A DNA stretch of 64,000 nucleotides from Burkholderia cepacia (GCF_029962485.1 NZ_CP073637.1:2542001-2606000), one strand, 5' to 3'. Positions 8,363 to 21,762 are shown, counted from the first letter of the stretch. Notes: generated from the sequence alone by a model not told the origin. Numbers and translations are program-made.

Positions 8363-9853
8363 TTACTGGGCCAGCGGCAGCTTCGACTGCGCGACGTGGG
8401 AGAGGAGGTTTTCCACGGAAACGTGCATCACGTCCGTGAAAGGCTTCGGGTACAGGCCCATCAGCAGCGTGAACGCGGCGAGCACGGCCAGCATCAGGAA
8501 TTCGCGACGGCCGATGTCCTTCAGCTTGGCGACATGATCGTTCGCCACCGCGCCGAAGTACACGCGCTTGTACATCCACAGCGTGTAGGCAGCACCGAGG
8601 ATCAGCGTGAATGCCGCGCCGAAGGCAATCCAGAAGTTGTACTGGACGGCCGCGAGAATCACCATGAACTCGCCGACGAAACCCGACGTACCCGGCAGGC
8701 CGCAGTTGGCCATCGAGAACAGCATCGCGAATGCCGCGAACTTCGGCATCACGTTGACGACGCCACCGTAATCGGCGATCTGGCGCGAGTGCACGCGGTC
8801 GTACAGCACGCCGATGCAAAGGAACATCGCGCCCGACACGAAGCCGTGCGAGATCATCTGGATGATCGCGCCTTCGACGCCGAGCTGGTTGAAGATGAAG
8901 AAGCCGAGCGTGACAAAGCCCATGTGCGCGATCGACGAATACGCGACCAGCTTCTTCATGTCGGCCTGCACCATCGCGACGAGGCCGATGTAGATCACCG
9001 CGATCAGCGACAGCGTGATCACGACCGGTGCCAGGAAGTGGCTCGCGTCAGGCGTGATCGGCAGCGAGAAGCGCAGGAAACCGTACGCGCCGAGCTTCAG
9101 CATGATCGCTGCCAGCACGACCGAGCCGCCCGTCGGCGCTTCCACGTGCGCGTCCGGCAACCACGTGTGCACCGGCCACATCGGCACCTTCACCGCGAAG
9201 GCGAGGAAGAACGCGATGAACAGCAGGATCTGCGGCGTCATCGCGATTTTCGCGTTCTGCCACGTCGCGAGGTCGAACGAGTGCGTTTCCGTGTACAGGT
9301 AAATCAGTGCGACCAGCATCAGCAGCGAGCCGGCCAGCGTGTACAGGAAGAACTTGAACGCTGCATACACGCGGTTCGGGCCGCCCCACACGCCGATGAT
9401 GATGTACATCGGGATCAGGGTCGCTTCGAAGAACACGTAGAACAGCAGGCCGTCGGCCGACGAGAACACGCCGATCATGATCCCGGACAGGATCAGGAAG
9501 GCCGCGAGGTACTGCGCGACGTTCTCGGTGATCACTTCCCACGCGGCGATCACGACGATCACCGTGATCAGCGCGGTCAGCACGACGAACCACATCGAGA
9601 TGCCGTCGACGCCAAGGTGATACGCGATGTCGAAGCGTTCGATCCAGGTCGACTTCTCGACGAACTGCAGCGCAGCCGTGCTCGAGTCGAAGCCCGTGAT
9701 CAGCGGGATCGTGACCGCGAGACCGAGCAGCGAGCCGATCAGCGCGACCCAGCGGGCCGTCCCCGGATTTTTGTCGTTACCTACCGCAAGCACGAGGAGG
9801 CCGAAAACGATCGGCAGCCAGATCGCGGTACTGAGAATCGGAAAAGCGTGCAT
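8363..9853 (-). CDS. nuoM: NADH-quinone oxidoreductase subunit M
   Basis: A 496-residue, roughly 14-helix antiporter-like subunit of complex I. Recognisable conserved parts are FFEATLIPMYIIIGVWGG (with the essential Glu), VPMWPVHTWLPDAHVEAPT and KKLVAYSSIAHMGFVTLG (channel Lys and His). Proton translocation across the inner membrane is its known role. It lies between nuoL and nuoN with short gaps (16 and 24 bp). Confidence 0.97.
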   Translation of the reverse strand: MHAFPILSTAIWLPIVFGLLVLAVGNDKNPGTARWVALIGSLLGLAVTIPLITGFDSSTAALQFVEKSTWIERFDIAYHLGVDGISMWFVVLTALITVIVVIAAWEVITENVAQYLAAFLILSGIMIGVFSSADGLLFYVFFEATLIPMYIIIGVWGGPNRVYAAFKFFLYTLAGSLLMLVALIYLYTETHSFDLATWQNAKIAMTPQILLFIAFFLAFAVKVPMWPVHTWLPDAHVEAPTGGSVVLAAIMLKLGAYGFLRFSLPITPDASHFLAPVVITLSLIAVIYIGLVAMVQADMKKLVAYSSIAHMGFVTLGFFIFNQLGVEGAIIQMISHGFVSGAMFLCIGVLYDRVHSRQIADYGGVVNVMPKFAAFAMLFSMANCGLPGTSGFVGEFMVILAAVQYNFWIAFGAAFTLILGAAYTLWMYKRVYFGAVANDHVAKLKDIGRREFLMLAVLAAFTLLMGLYPKPFTDVMHVSVENLLSHVAQSKLPLAQ

Positions 9854-9869
9854 TAAGTTGTCCCCCGCC

Positions 9870-11924
<2,055 letters not shown>

Positions 11925-11941
11925 AACAGCGTTGCCTGAAA

Positions 11942-12247
11942 TTAACCTTTGAGCTGATCGAGATCCTCGACATTGATCGTGTCGAGCTTACGGAACAGGG
12001 TCACCAGAATCGCGAGACCGATCGCGGCTTCTGCTGCAGCGACGGTCAGCACGAAGAACACGAAGATCTGGCCGTGCACATCGCCGAGGTAATGCGAGAA
12101 CGCGACGAAGTTCGTGTTCACCGCCAGCAGCATCAGTTCGATCGACATCAGGATGATGATGACGTTGCGGCGGTTCAGGAAGATCCCGACGATCGCGATC
12201 GCAAACAGGATCGCGCCGAGCACAAGGTAGTGAGCAAGAGTCAGCAT
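11942..12247 (-). CDS. nuoK: NADH-quinone oxidoreductase subunit K
   Basis: A 101-residue membrane subunit with three helices. The two conserved membrane glutamates are visible in [20 protein letters not shown] (first Glu) and [18 protein letters not shown] (second Glu). These take part in the proton path of the membrane arm of complex I. Located between nuoJ and nuoL with 17-18 bp gaps. Confidence 0.97.
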   Translation of the reverse strand: MLTLAHYLVLGAILFAIAIVGIFLNRRNVIIILMSIELMLLAVNTNFVAFSHYLGDVHGQIFVFFVLTVAAAEAAIGLAILVTLFRKLDTINVEDLDQLKG

Positions 12248-12265
12248 GATTTTCTTTTCCTCCGC

Positions 12266-12916
12266 TTAGCCGTTGGTGCCCGAACCGGCTTCGCTCTGCG
12301 CCGCTTCCGGCTGCGGCTTTTCCGCTTCCATCTTCACGAGGCGCACGCGGTCGTTGCGTTGCACCTTGACCTGATCCGACACGCGCTGGCGCTTGCTGTC
12401 CTTGCCCTTGCGCTCGGTCAGCCCGATTGCGGCAATGATCGCGACCAGCAGCACGAGGCCGGCGATTTCAAACGCGAAGATGTAGTCGGTGTAGATGACC
12501 TTGCCGATCAGGCGCGTGTTCGACCAGTTGGCCATCTCGCCCGTCGCCATCGCGTGCACCGTGTGCGTGTCGCCGTAGCCGCGCCACAGGATCAGCGCGG
12601 TCTCGATCACGATGATCGCGCCGACCACGGTCGCCATCGGGACGAAGCGCTTGAAGTCGCGACGCAGGTAGTCGATGTTGATGTCCAGCATCATCACGAC
12701 GAACAGGAACAGCACCATCACGGCGCCCACGTAGACCAGCACCAGCAGGATCGCGAGGAATTCCGCTTCCAGCAGCATCCAGATCGCGGCGGCGTTGAAG
12801 AACGCCAGCACAAGGAAAAGCGCAGACGCCACCGGGTTGCGCGAAGTGATCACCTTCAGCCCTGATACCACCAGGAGCAGCGCGAAGATGTAGAACAGTA
12901 CGGTCGTGAATTCCAT
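12266..12916 (-). CDS. nuoJ: NADH-quinone oxidoreductase subunit J
   Basis: A 216-residue subunit with five predicted membrane helices, including LLEAEFLAILLVLVYVGAVM, which matches the pi-bulge-containing helix 3 of NuoJ. The C-terminal about 45 residues are charged, Pro/Glu rich and cytoplasmic, slightly longer than in E. coli. It works with NuoA and NuoK at the junction between the Q site and the pumping arm. A 112 bp gap separates it from nuoI, the second largest in the operon. Confidence 0.96.
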   Translation of the reverse strand: MEFTTVLFYIFALLLVVSGLKVITSRNPVASALFLVLAFFNAAAIWMLLEAEFLAILLVLVYVGAVMVLFLFVVMMLDINIDYLRRDFKRFVPMATVVGAIIVIETALILWRGYGDTHTVHAMATGEMANWSNTRLIGKVIYTDYIFAFEIAGLVLLVAIIAAIGLTERKGKDSKRQRVSDQVKVQRNDRVRLVKMEAEKPQPEAAQSEAGSGTNG

Positions 12917-13028
12917 GATTACCGGTTCATCGTTAGGCCATAGTCAGGCGCGGCTTGCGGGACGCTCTCGCGTGCCGCACCCGTCGCGGCGGCTCGGCCC
13001 TGGCTTCGGGCCGGCACTGCAAACACAA

Positions 13029-13517
13029 TCAACGATACGGCGCGTCGGCGGCCTTCGCCGCGGCGATGTCCTTCTCGTAGCGATCGCCCACCGCGAGCAG
13101 CATTTCCTTCGTGAAATACAGGTCGCCGCGCTTTTCGCCGTGGTACTCGAGAATCTGCGTCTCGACGATCGAATCGACCGGGCAGCTCTCTTCGCAGAAA
13201 CCGCAGAAGATGCATTTCGTCAGGTCGATGTCGTAGCGCGTCGTGCGGCGCGTGTTGTCCGCGCGCGTTTCCGATTCGATCGTGATCGCCATCGCGGGGC
13301 ACACGGCCTCGCACAGCTTGCACGCGATGCAGCGCTCTTCGCCGTTTTCATAGCGGCGCAGTGCATGCAGCCCGCGGAAACGCGGCGAGATCGGGGTCTT
13401 CTCTTCCGGGAACTGCACGGTGACCTTGCGCTTGAACGTGTAACGACCGGTCAACGCGAGCCCCTTCAGCAGCTCGGTCAGGAAGAAAGTCTTAAAGAAG
13501 TGTTGGATAGCCGTCAT
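13029..13517 (-). CDS. nuoI: NADH-quinone oxidoreductase subunit I (ferredoxin-like)
   Basis: A 162-residue peripheral subunit holding clusters N6a and N6b. Both 4Fe-4S motifs are intact: [12 protein letters not shown] and [12 protein letters not shown]. The N-terminal amphipathic segment ([20 protein letters not shown]) contacts the membrane arm. It transfers electrons from NuoG towards NuoB. Spacing to nuoH is 10 bp. Confidence 0.97.
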   Translation of the reverse strand: MTAIQHFFKTFFLTELLKGLALTGRYTFKRKVTVQFPEEKTPISPRFRGLHALRRYENGEERCIACKLCEAVCPAMAITIESETRADNTRRTTRYDIDLTKCIFCGFCEESCPVDSIVETQILEYHGEKRGDLYFTKEMLLAVGDRYEKDIAAAKAADAPYR

Positions 13518-13527
13518 GATTTCGTCC

Positions 13528-14595
13528 TTACTTCACCCAGATGTTCAGCGGCGACATCATCCAGCAGCCGACCACGACCACCCAGATCACCGTGACGGGC
13601 AGGAACACCTTCCAGCCCAGACGCATGATCTGGTCGTAACGGTAGCGCGGGAACGTCGCGCGGACCCAGATGAACACCGACAGCAGTGCGAAGACCTTCA
13701 GCACCAGCCAGAAGATGCCCGGGATGAACGACAGGAATTCGAACGGTGCGTCCCAGCCACCGAGGAACAGCGTCGCAGCCAGCGCCGAGATCACGATCAT
13801 GTTGATGTACTCGGCGAGGAAGAACAGCGCGAACGCCATACCCGAGTAATCGATCATGTGACCCGCGACGATCTCCGACTCGCCTTCCACCACGTCGAAC
13901 GGGTGGCGGTTCGTTTCGGCGATGCCCGAGATGAAGTACACGACGAACGCCGGCAGCAGCGGCAGCCAGTTCCACGACAGGAAGTTCACGCCGTGGCCTG
14001 CGAAGAAGCCGTGCTGTTGCGAACCGACGATTTCCGACAGGTTCAGGCTGCCGGCCGTCATCAGCACCAGCACCAGCGCGAAACCCATCGAGATTTCGTA
14101 CGACACCATCTGTGCCGCGGCGCGCATCGCGCCGAGGAACGCGTACTTCGAGTTCGATGCCCAGCCCGCGAGAATCACCGCGTACACGCCGATCGACGAA
14201 ATCGCCATCGCGTACAGCAGGCCCGCGTTCACGTTCGCGAGAACGGCTTCCGCCTGGAACGGGATCACGGCCCACACGGCGAACGCCGGCACGACGGTCA
14301 TGACCGGCGCGATCAGGTACAGCCAGCGGCTGGCGGCGCTCGGCTGAATGACTTCCTTCAGCAGCAGCTTCAGCACGTCGGCGATCGGCTGCAGCAGGCC
14401 GCCGGGGCCGACGCGGTTCGGGCCGAGACGCACGTGCATCCAGCCGATCAGCTTGCGTTCCCACAGAATCAGGTACGCGACGCACAGCAGGATGACGACG
14501 GAGACGACGAGGATGCGCACGACTGCCCACACCGTCGGCCACGCGAAGCCGAGAAGCTCGGCCCCGCCCGCGTTGATCGTATCGAACAAGCTCAT
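13528..14595 (-). CDS. nuoH: NADH-quinone oxidoreductase subunit H
   Basis: A 355-residue, eight-helix membrane subunit that, with NuoB and NuoD, forms the ubiquinone chamber. The highly conserved loop [20 protein letters not shown] lies near residues 54-73, and the acidic loop [20 protein letters not shown] follows later. It starts directly next to the end of nuoG (adjacent bases), implying tight translational linkage. Confidence 0.97.
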   Translation of the reverse strand: MSLFDTINAGGAELLGFAWPTVWAVVRILVVSVVILLCVAYLILWERKLIGWMHVRLGPNRVGPGGLLQPIADVLKLLLKEVIQPSAASRWLYLIAPVMTVVPAFAVWAVIPFQAEAVLANVNAGLLYAMAISSIGVYAVILAGWASNSKYAFLGAMRAAAQMVSYEISMGFALVLVLMTAGSLNLSEIVGSQQHGFFAGHGVNFLSWNWLPLLPAFVVYFISGIAETNRHPFDVVEGESEIVAGHMIDYSGMAFALFFLAEYINMIVISALAATLFLGGWDAPFEFLSFIPGIFWLVLKVFALLSVFIWVRATFPRYRYDQIMRLGWKVFLPVTVIWVVVVGCWMMSPLNIWVK

Positions 14596-16926
14596 TTACG
14601 CCTTCTCCACCACCAGTTCACCGGACAGGCTGCCGAGCGCTGCGCCGGCAGGCGTTGCCGCCGACACGCGAACGACCGTCTCCGCAAGATTCGCGTCGCG
14701 CACGGCCGGCAACTGCACCGCACGCTCGCCCTGGCGCACGCGCACGGCGTCGCCTTCCTTCAAGCCCAGCTTGTCGAACAGCGCGGCCGGCAGGGCTGCG
14801 GCGTTCGCCGCCTTCGCAGCGACCGTCAGGTGCAGCGCACCTGCGCGGCGCACGAGCGCGTCGGCGTGATAGATCGGCACATCGGCCAGGCGTTCGAAAC
14901 CGCCATTCGCGGCGTTCGCCGCGGCGCGCACCGGCGCGACCGACGTCTGGTTCGACAGGCGGCCTGCGACGCCTGCGTCGCCGAGCGCCGCGAGACGCAC
15001 TTCTTCCGCGGTCTCGTATTCGAAGTTCGGCAGGCCGAGCAGGCTGCCGAGCACGCGCAGCACCTTCCAGCCCGGACGCGTGTCGCCGAGCGGGCGCACG
15101 ACGCCGGTGAAGCTCTGCACGGTGCCTTCCGCGTTGACGAACGTGCCGGCAGTTTCCGTGAACGGTGCGACCGGCAGCAGCACGTCGGCGTAGTCGAGGC
15201 CGTGCTTGAACGGCGACATCACGACGACCATTTCCGCCTGGTTCAGCGCCGCCAGTGCCTGCGCCGGATCGGCGGTGTCGAATTCCGGCTCGACGTTCAG
15301 CAGCACGTAGCCCTTGCGCGGCTGCGCGAACGCTTCACGTGCGTTCAGGCCGCCTTCGCCCGGCAGTGCGCCGACGACGTGCGCGCCGACCGTGTTCGCC
15401 GCTTCCGTCAGGAAGCCGAACGTGGCGCCGGTGTTGTCGGCGATCCACTTGGCGACGGCATGCAGCTTCGCGAATTCCGTATGGCGGACCGCAACGTTGC
15501 CGAGCAGCACCGCGCGGCGTTCGCCGTTCGCGAGCGACTGCGCGACAGCCTGCGCGGCCGGCGATGCGGCGACGCCTGCCAGCGCGTCGGGCAGCGCGAC
15601 GCCGCGCAGTTGCGCGACGGCCGCGGCGATGCCGGCCAGCTCGTCGAGCCATGCGGACGGTGCAGCCACGATGCGTTGTGCGGTCGGGATCAGTGCGTCG
15701 TCACCGGTCGCGTGCAGGAAATGCAGCTTCGCGCCGTTCTTCGCGGCCTGACGCAGGCGCGAGGCGAACAGCGGGTGGTCGCGGCGCAGGAACGACCCGA
15801 CGACGAACGCGGCGTCCACGTTCGACAGGTCGGCGATCGGCATGCCGAGCCACGGTGCACCCTGGACCGGCGCCGAGAAATCCTGCTGACGCAGACGGAA
15901 GTCGACGTTCGGCGTCTTCAGTTCGTTGGCGAGCTGCTTCACGAGGAACAGCTCTTCAGCGGTGCTGTGCGCGCTCGCGAGCATCGCCAGCGCGTTCGCG
16001 CCGTGATCCGCGGCGATGCCCTTCAGGCCCTTCGCGACGTATTCGAGCGCGGTCTGCCAGTCGGTTTCGATCCACTGGCCGCCCTGCTTCAGCATCGGCT
16101 TCGTCAGGCGCTCTTCGCTGTTGAGGCCTTCATACGAGAAGCGGTCCTTGTCCGAGATCCAGCATTCGTTGATTGCTTCGTTCTCGAACGGCAGCACGCG
16201 CATCACGCGGTTGTTCTTCACCTGCACGACGAGGTTCGCGCCGACGGAATCGTGCGGGCTCACCGACTTGCGGCGCGACAGTTCCCACGTACGGGCGCTG
16301 TAGCGGAACGGCTTGCTGGTCAGTGCGCCGACCGGGCACAGGTCGATCATGTTGCCCGACATTTCGGAATCGACCGTCTTGCCGACGAACGTCGTGATTT
16401 CCGAGTGCTCGCCGCGGCCCAGCATGCCGAACTCCATCACGCCGGCGATTTCCTGGCCGAAGCGGACGCAGCGCGTGCAGTGGATGCAACGCGACATTTC
16501 TTCCATCGAGATCAGCGGGCCCACGTTCTTGTGGAACACCACGCGCTTTTCTTCCGAGTAGCGCGACGACGACTTGCCGTAGCCGACCGCCAGATCCTGC
16601 AGCTGGCATTCGCCGCCCTGATCGCAGATCGGGCAATCGAGCGGGTGATTGATGAGGAGGAATTCCATCACCGACTGCTGCGCCTTCACGGCCTTGTCGG
16701 ACTGCGTGTGGACGATCATGCCGGCCGACACGGGGGTCGCGCAGGCAGGCACGGCCTTCGGCATCTTCTCGACTTCGACGAGACACATCCGGCAGTTGGC
16801 CGCGACCGACAGTTTCTTGTGATAGCAGAAGTGAGGAATGTACGTATCCGCCTTGTGCGCAGCCTGGATCACCATGCTGCCTTCGGGCACCTCGACCTTC
16901 TTGCCGTCTATTTCAAGTTCAACCAT
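14596..16926 (-). CDS. nuoG: NADH-quinone oxidoreductase subunit G
   Basis: A 776-residue iron-sulfur subunit. In order: an N-terminal ferredoxin domain with 2Fe-2S cysteines (CYHKKLSVAANCRMC and a later Cys), the His/Cys-ligated cluster HPLDCPICDQGGEC, then 4Fe-4S cysteines CIHCTRC, followed by a molybdopterin oxidoreductase-like domain that carries no cofactor in complex I. It passes electrons along the chain N1b-N4-N5. Upstream gap to nuoF is 82 bp. Length fits betaproteobacterial NuoG. Confidence 0.96.
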   Translation of the reverse strand: MVELEIDGKKVEVPEGSMVIQAAHKADTYIPHFCYHKKLSVAANCRMCLVEVEKMPKAVPACATPVSAGMIVHTQSDKAVKAQQSVMEFLLINHPLDCPICDQGGECQLQDLAVGYGKSSSRYSEEKRVVFHKNVGPLISMEEMSRCIHCTRCVRFGQEIAGVMEFGMLGRGEHSEITTFVGKTVDSEMSGNMIDLCPVGALTSKPFRYSARTWELSRRKSVSPHDSVGANLVVQVKNNRVMRVLPFENEAINECWISDKDRFSYEGLNSEERLTKPMLKQGGQWIETDWQTALEYVAKGLKGIAADHGANALAMLASAHSTAEELFLVKQLANELKTPNVDFRLRQQDFSAPVQGAPWLGMPIADLSNVDAAFVVGSFLRRDHPLFASRLRQAAKNGAKLHFLHATGDDALIPTAQRIVAAPSAWLDELAGIAAAVAQLRGVALPDALAGVAASPAAQAVAQSLANGERRAVLLGNVAVRHTEFAKLHAVAKWIADNTGATFGFLTEAANTVGAHVVGALPGEGGLNAREAFAQPRKGYVLLNVEPEFDTADPAQALAALNQAEMVVVMSPFKHGLDYADVLLPVAPFTETAGTFVNAEGTVQSFTGVVRPLGDTRPGWKVLRVLGSLLGLPNFEYETAEEVRLAALGDAGVAGRLSNQTSVAPVRAAANAANGGFERLADVPIYHADALVRRAGALHLTVAAKAANAAALPAALFDKLGLKEGDAVRVRQGERAVQLPAVRDANLAETVVRVSAATPAGAALGSLSGELVVEKA

Positions 16927-17008
16927 GATGGTGAATGGTCCTTAACCTATTTCCGCCCGTTCGCGCCTTCGCCCGACCGTGCGCTCAAATTCCGCAACCG
17001 GGTTCGCT

Positions 17009-18319
17009 TCAGGCTGCCGCCGCGTGCGCGTGGCCGCCGACCATGCAGTGCTTGTGCTCGACGTGGTACGCGAATTCGTCCCAGTAGTGCTTGAGCATCC
17101 CGCGTACCGGCATCGCCGCCGCATCGCCGAGTGCACAGATCGTGCGGCCCATGATGTTCTCGGCAACCGAGTTCAGCAGGTCCAGATCTTCCTGGCGCCC
17201 TTCGCCGTGCTCGATACGGTTCACGACGCGATACAGCCAGCCGGTGCCTTCACGGCACGGCGTGCACTGACCGCACGATTCCTCGTAATAGAAGTACGAC
17301 AGGCGCAGCAGCGAGCGCACCATGCAACGCGTCTCGTCCATCACGATCACCGCGCCGGAACCGAGCATCGAGCCGGCCTTCGCGATCGAATCGTAGTCGA
17401 GATCCGTCTGCATCATGATGTCGCCCGGGATCACCGGCGCCGACGAACCGCCCGGAATCACGGCCTTGATCTTCTTGCCGCCGCGCATCCCGCCGGCGAG
17501 CTCCATGAGCGTCGCGAACGGCGTGCCGAGCGGCACTTCGTAGTTGCCCGGACGCTCGACGTCGCCCGATACCGAGAAAATCTTCGTGCCGCCGTTGTTC
17601 GGCTTGCCGATCTCGAGATAATTCTGCGGCCCGATGGACAGCAGGAACGGCACCGCGGCAAACGTCTCGGTGTTGTTGATCGTGGTCGGCTTGCCGTACA
17701 CGCCGAAGCTCGCCGGGAACGGCGGCTTGAAGCGCGGCTGGCCCTTCTTGCCTTCGAGCGACTCGAGCAGCGCCGTTTCCTCGCCACAGATGTACGCGCC
17801 GTAACCGTGGTGCGCGTGCAGCTCGAACGAGAATTCCGAGCCCATGATGTGGTCGCCGAGGAACCCGGCTGCGCGCGCTTCATCGAGCGCGGCTTCGAAG
17901 CGTCGATACACTTCGAAGATTTCGCCGTGGATGTAGTTGTAGCCGACGGTGATACCCATCGCGTACGCGCCGATGGCCATGCCTTCGATCAGCGCGTGCG
18001 GGTTCCAGCGCAGGATGTCGCGATCCTTGAACGTGCCCGGCTCGCCTTCGTCCGAGTTGCAGACGAGGTACTTCTGCCCCGGGAACTGGCGCGGCATGAA
18101 GCTCCACTTCAGGCCGGTCGGGAAGCCCGCACCGCCACGGCCGCGCAGGCCCGACGCCTTCACGTCGGCGATCACCTGCTCGGGCGGAATCTTTTCTTCG
18201 AGAATGCGGCGCAGCTGCTTGTAGCCGCCGCGCGCAACGTAATCTTCGAGATGCCAGTTCTCGCCGTTCAGACCAGCGAGGATCAGCGGTTTGATGTGAC
18301 GGTCGTGGAGGGACGTCAT
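17009..18319 (-). CDS. nuoF: NADH-quinone oxidoreductase subunit F
   Basis: The 436-residue NADH and FMN-binding subunit where electrons enter complex I. Visible: the glycine-rich [20 protein letters not shown] (FMN/NADH site, near residues 55-75), [19 protein letters not shown], and the 4Fe-4S (N3) motif [15 protein letters not shown] near residue 350. Its start overlaps the end of nuoE by four bases, so NuoE and NuoF are coupled. Confidence 0.97.
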   Translation of the reverse strand: MTSLHDRHIKPLILAGLNGENWHLEDYVARGGYKQLRRILEEKIPPEQVIADVKASGLRGRGGAGFPTGLKWSFMPRQFPGQKYLVCNSDEGEPGTFKDRDILRWNPHALIEGMAIGAYAMGITVGYNYIHGEIFEVYRRFEAALDEARAAGFLGDHIMGSEFSFELHAHHGYGAYICGEETALLESLEGKKGQPRFKPPFPASFGVYGKPTTINNTETFAAVPFLLSIGPQNYLEIGKPNNGGTKIFSVSGDVERPGNYEVPLGTPFATLMELAGGMRGGKKIKAVIPGGSSAPVIPGDIMMQTDLDYDSIAKAGSMLGSGAVIVMDETRCMVRSLLRLSYFYYEESCGQCTPCREGTGWLYRVVNRIEHGEGRQEDLDLLNSVAENIMGRTICALGDAAAMPVRGMLKHYWDEFAYHVEHKHCMVGGHAHAAAA

Positions 18320-18801
18320 TTCGAGAGCTCCTCAAGCAGCTGGTCGATCTTCTCGCGGCTCATGAAGCTGCACATTCTGTGATTGTTCACCAGCAGCACC
18401 GGCGCATCGCCGCACGAGCCCATGCATTCGCCTTCCTTCAGCGTGAACTTGCCGTCGGGCGTGGTCTCGCCGAAGCCGATGCCGAGCTTCTGTTTCAGGT
18501 AGTCGGCAGTCGCTTCCGCGCCACCGTGCGGGCCAAGCTGGCACGGCAGGTTCGTACAGAGCGTGATCTTGTGCTTGCCGACCGGGTTGAGCTCGTACAT
18601 CGTGTAGAACGTCGCGACTTCCTGCACGGCAACGGCCGGCATGCCGAGATAGTCCGCAACGAACTGCATCAGTTCGGGCGACAGCCAGCCGTGCTCTTCC
18701 TGAGCAACGGCCAACGCCGACATCACGGCGGACTGTTTCTGATCGGCGGGATACTTCGTCAACGCTCGATCGATTTCCTTCAGGCCTTCAGCTGAGATCA
18801 T
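18316..18801 (-). CDS. nuoE: NADH-quinone oxidoreductase subunit E
   Basis: A thioredoxin-fold subunit carrying the 2Fe-2S cluster N1a. The four ligands are in CTNLPC and [11 protein letters not shown] place the start at ATG 18801 (161 residues); an in-frame TTG at 18822 would add seven residues and cannot be excluded, since neither has a strong ribosome binding site. The 172 bp between this gene and nuoD is the largest gap in the operon. The stop overlaps the nuoF start. Confidence 0.95.
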   Translation of the reverse strand: MISAEGLKEIDRALTKYPADQKQSAVMSALAVAQEEHGWLSPELMQFVADYLGMPAVAVQEVATFYTMYELNPVGKHKITLCTNLPCQLGPHGGAEATADYLKQKLGIGFGETTPDGKFTLKEGECMGSCGDAPVLLVNNHRMCSFMSREKIDQLLEELSK

Positions 18802-18973
18802 TTTCAGACACGACTCTTTCAATTCCTACCGAACGAACAACCTGCCGCACACTGGGGTGCATGGACGGCAGACCTGGCGCTCACTCTGTTGACAGCTTGC
18901 GAAGCCGCGCCGGTTCAGCGCGCATCGCATGTGACTTACTGCTCGCCGCCCGCACGCGCGGACGGCGCAACCA

Positions 18974-20227
18974 TTAGCGATCGATCTCGCCGAACACGAT
19001 GTCCTGCGTACCGATGATCGTGACGGCGTCGGCGATCATGTGACCGCGCGCCATTTCGTCGAGCGACGCCAGGTGAGCGAAACCCGGCGCGCGAATCTTG
19101 AGGCGATACGGCTTGTTGGCACCGTCCGACACGAGGTAGATGCCGAATTCACCCTTCGGGTGCTCGACCGCCGCGTACGCTTCGCCTTCCGGCACATGGA
19201 AACCTTCGGTGAAGAGCTTGAAGTGGTGAATCAAGTCTTCCATGTTGGTCTTCATGCCGACGCGCGACGGCGGTGCAACCTTGTGATTGTCCGTCATCAC
19301 CGGGCCCGGATTCTTGCGGAGCCACTCAATACACTGTTTCGCGATGCGGATCGACTGGCGCATTTCTTCGACGCGCACCAGATAGCGGTCGTAGCAATCG
19401 CCGTTCACGCCGACCGGCACGTCGAAATCCATGCGATCGTACACTTCGTACGGCTGCTTCTTGCGCAGATCCCACGCGATGCCCGAGCCGCGCAGCATCG
19501 GGCCCGTCAGGCCCATCTGCAGCGCACGTTCCGGGCTGACCACGCCGATCCCGACCAGACGCTGTTTCCAGATCCGGTTGTCGGTGAGCAGCGTTTCGTA
19601 TTCGTCGACGCACTTCGGGAAGCGCGTGAAGAAGTCGTCGATGAAGTCGAGCACCGAGCCGCTGCGCGCTTCGTTCATCTTCGCGAGCGCCTTCTCGTTG
19701 CGAATCTTCGACGCCTTGTATTGCGGCATTGCGTCAGGCAGATCGCGATAGACACCGCCCGGACGGTAGTACGCCGCGTGCATCCGGGCGCCGGACACCG
19801 CTTCGTACACGTCCATCAGATCTTCGCGTTCGCGGAATGCGTACAGGAACACGGCCATCGCGCCGACGTCGAGTGCGTGTGCGCCGATCCACATCAGGTG
19901 GTTCAGCACGCGCGTGACCTCGTCGAACAGCACGCGGATGTACTGCGCGCGCTCCGGCACTTCGATGCCGAGCAGCTTTTCGATCGCGAGCACGTAGCCG
20001 TGCTCGTTGACCATCATCGACACGTAGTCGAGACGGTCCATGTACGGCACGGACTGGATGAAGGTTTTGGATTCCGCGAGCTTTTCCGTCGCGCGGTGCA
20101 GCAGGCCGATGTGCGGATCGGCACGCTGGATGACTTCGCCGTCGAGCTCGAGCACGAGGCGCAGCACGCCGTGCGCTGCCGGGTGCTGCGGGCCGAAGTT
20201 GAGCGTGTAGTTCTTGATTTCTGCCAT
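18974..20227 (-). CDS. nuoD: NADH-quinone oxidoreductase subunit D
   Basis: The 417-residue 49-kDa-type subunit that lines the quinone site. Conserved parts include [20 protein letters not shown] (Q-site His pair), [12 protein letters not shown] and [20 protein letters not shown]. Related to nickel hydrogenase large subunits but without the metal cysteines, as expected. In this species it is separate from NuoC, unlike the fused NuoCD of E. coli. Confidence 0.97.
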   Translation of the reverse strand: MAEIKNYTLNFGPQHPAAHGVLRLVLELDGEVIQRADPHIGLLHRATEKLAESKTFIQSVPYMDRLDYVSMMVNEHGYVLAIEKLLGIEVPERAQYIRVLFDEVTRVLNHLMWIGAHALDVGAMAVFLYAFREREDLMDVYEAVSGARMHAAYYRPGGVYRDLPDAMPQYKASKIRNEKALAKMNEARSGSVLDFIDDFFTRFPKCVDEYETLLTDNRIWKQRLVGIGVVSPERALQMGLTGPMLRGSGIAWDLRKKQPYEVYDRMDFDVPVGVNGDCYDRYLVRVEEMRQSIRIAKQCIEWLRKNPGPVMTDNHKVAPPSRVGMKTNMEDLIHHFKLFTEGFHVPEGEAYAAVEHPKGEFGIYLVSDGANKPYRLKIRAPGFAHLASLDEMARGHMIADAVTIIGTQDIVFGEIDR

Positions 20228-20236
20228 GACGCCCCC

Positions 20237-20839
20237 TTAATGTTTCAGACCGCCATAGCGATCCTCGCGGATCACGCGCGGCGTGATTTCGCGCGGCTCG
20301 ATCGTCACCGGCTGGTACACGACCCGCTTCTCTTCCGGGTCGTAACGCATTTCGACATAGCCCGACACCGGGAAGTCCTTGCGGAACGGGTGACCGATGA
20401 AGCCGTAGTCGGTGAGGATGCGGCGCAGGTCGGGGTGGCCTTCGAACACGATGCCGTACAGGTCGAACGCTTCGCGCTCGTACCAGTTCGCGGAGGTCCA
20501 GATGTCGACCAGCGATGCCACGATCGGCAGGTCGTCGTCCGGTGCGAATGCACGCAGGCGCAGGCGCCAGTTGTTCGTGACCGACAGCAGGTGCGACACG
20601 GCCGCGAAGCGCGGGCCGTCGTAGGCGCCGTCGCCGAAGGTCTGGTAGTCGACGCCGCAGAGGTCGATCAGTTGCTCGAAACGGAGCTTCGGATCGTCGC
20701 GCAGCATCTTTGCGACTTCGAGGTAATCGCTCGCCTTCACGACGAGCGTCAGTTCACCGATCGCTTCGGTGAGGCTCACCACGCGCGCGCCGAGCGCGGC
20801 TTCGAGGTTTGCCTTGAGGGTCTCGATTTTGCTTGCCAT
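20237..20839 (-). CDS. nuoC: NADH-quinone oxidoreductase subunit C
   Basis: The 200-residue 30-kDa-type peripheral subunit. The signature near residues 130-165 is clear: [20 protein letters not shown], then [19 protein letters not shown]. It stabilises the hydrophilic arm and carries no cofactor. Nine bases separate it from nuoD and 21 from nuoB. Confidence 0.97.
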   Translation of the reverse strand: MASKIETLKANLEAALGARVVSLTEAIGELTLVVKASDYLEVAKMLRDDPKLRFEQLIDLCGVDYQTFGDGAYDGPRFAAVSHLLSVTNNWRLRLRAFAPDDDLPIVASLVDIWTSANWYEREAFDLYGIVFEGHPDLRRILTDYGFIGHPFRKDFPVSGYVEMRYDPEEKRVVYQPVTIEPREITPRVIREDRYGGLKH

Positions 20840-20860
20840 ATTGAGGGGACGCTCGGGGCT

Positions 20861-21340
20861 TTATTGACGGGCGATGGTATTGGTGCGGCGGATCTTCGCC
20901 TGAAGCTGGATCACGCCGTAGACCAGCGCCTCGGCCGTGGGCGGACAGCCCGGCACGTAGACGTCGACGGGCACGATCCGGTCACAGCCGCGGACCACCG
21001 AATACGAGTAGTGGTAGTAACCACCGCCGTTCGCGCACGATCCCATCGAGATCACCCAGCGCGGCTCGGCCATCTGGTCGTACACGCGGCGCAGCGCGGG
21101 CGCCATCTTGTTGCAGAGCGTGCCGGCGACGATCATCACGTCCGACTGACGCGGACTCGGACGGAACACGACACCGAACCGGTCCAGGTCATAACGGGCC
21201 GCGCCCGCATGCATCATCTCGACGGCGCAACACGCGAGCCCGAACGTCATCGGCCACAGCGAGCCGGTACGCGTCCAGTTGATCAGCTTGTCAGCCGTCG
21301 TGGTGACAAACCCTTCCTTCAAGACCCCTTCGATACTCAT
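20861..21340 (-). CDS. nuoB: NADH-quinone oxidoreductase subunit B
   Basis: The 159-residue subunit with the terminal cluster N2, which reduces ubiquinone. The ligands are visible as tandem cysteines in [11 protein letters not shown] and single cysteines in [10 protein letters not shown] and [11 protein letters not shown] chose ATG 21340 ([20 protein letters not shown]) because it matches the family N-terminus; an in-frame extension to 21382 does not. Confidence 0.97.
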   Translation of the reverse strand: MSIEGVLKEGFVTTTADKLINWTRTGSLWPMTFGLACCAVEMMHAGAARYDLDRFGVVFRPSPRQSDVMIVAGTLCNKMAPALRRVYDQMAEPRWVISMGSCANGGGYYHYSYSVVRGCDRIVPVDVYVPGCPPTAEALVYGVIQLQAKIRRTNTIARQ

Positions 21341-21402
21341 TTGCTTTCCACTCCAGACGAGCGACCGAGCGTGGCCGCCCATGCAAACCGGCGATTAACC
21401 CA

Positions 21403-21762
21403 TCACTCCCAGTCGAGCCCGCCCTTCTTCCAGATATAGGCAAAGCCCAGCAGGAATTCGAGCAGAAAAATCATCATTGCGATGAAACCCGGCCAGCCGA
21501 TGTCCCGGAGCGCGACGCCCCACGGAAACAGGAATGCGGTTTCGAGATCGAAGATGATGAACAGGATAGCGACGAGATAATACCGGACGTCGAATTTCAT
21601 CCGGGCGTCTTCAAAGGCTTCGAAGCCGCACTCGTACGGTGCGTTCTTCTCGACGTCCGGCTTGTTGGGACCAAGGAGCTTGCCGATGCTGACCAGCGCT
21701 ATACCTAAACCAGTGCCCACGAGGAGGAACAACAAGACGGGGTAATAGGCTGCGAGGTTCAA
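21403..21762 (-). CDS. nuoA: NADH-quinone oxidoreductase subunit A
   Basis: First gene of the complex I operon: 119 residues, three membrane helices, with the conserved loop [20 protein letters not shown] (containing the redox-sensitive Cys seen in mitochondrial ND3) between helices 1 and 2. Translation appears to start at TTG (21762-21760), preceded by AGAGGA at about six bases. The operon promoter should lie in the 114 bp between this gene and the tRNA terminator. Confidence 0.95.

Noticed and set aside
6887..9856. A 989-codon open frame on the forward strand across nuoN and nuoM
   Set aside because: It lies antisense to two clear nuo genes, has a biased Arg/His/Asp/Glu composition typical of a shadow frame in GC-rich DNA and matches no family.
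13516..17094. A 1192-codon forward frame antisense to nuoH and nuoG
   Set aside because: Same reasoning: antisense shadow of conserved genes, Arg/His-rich low-complexity product.
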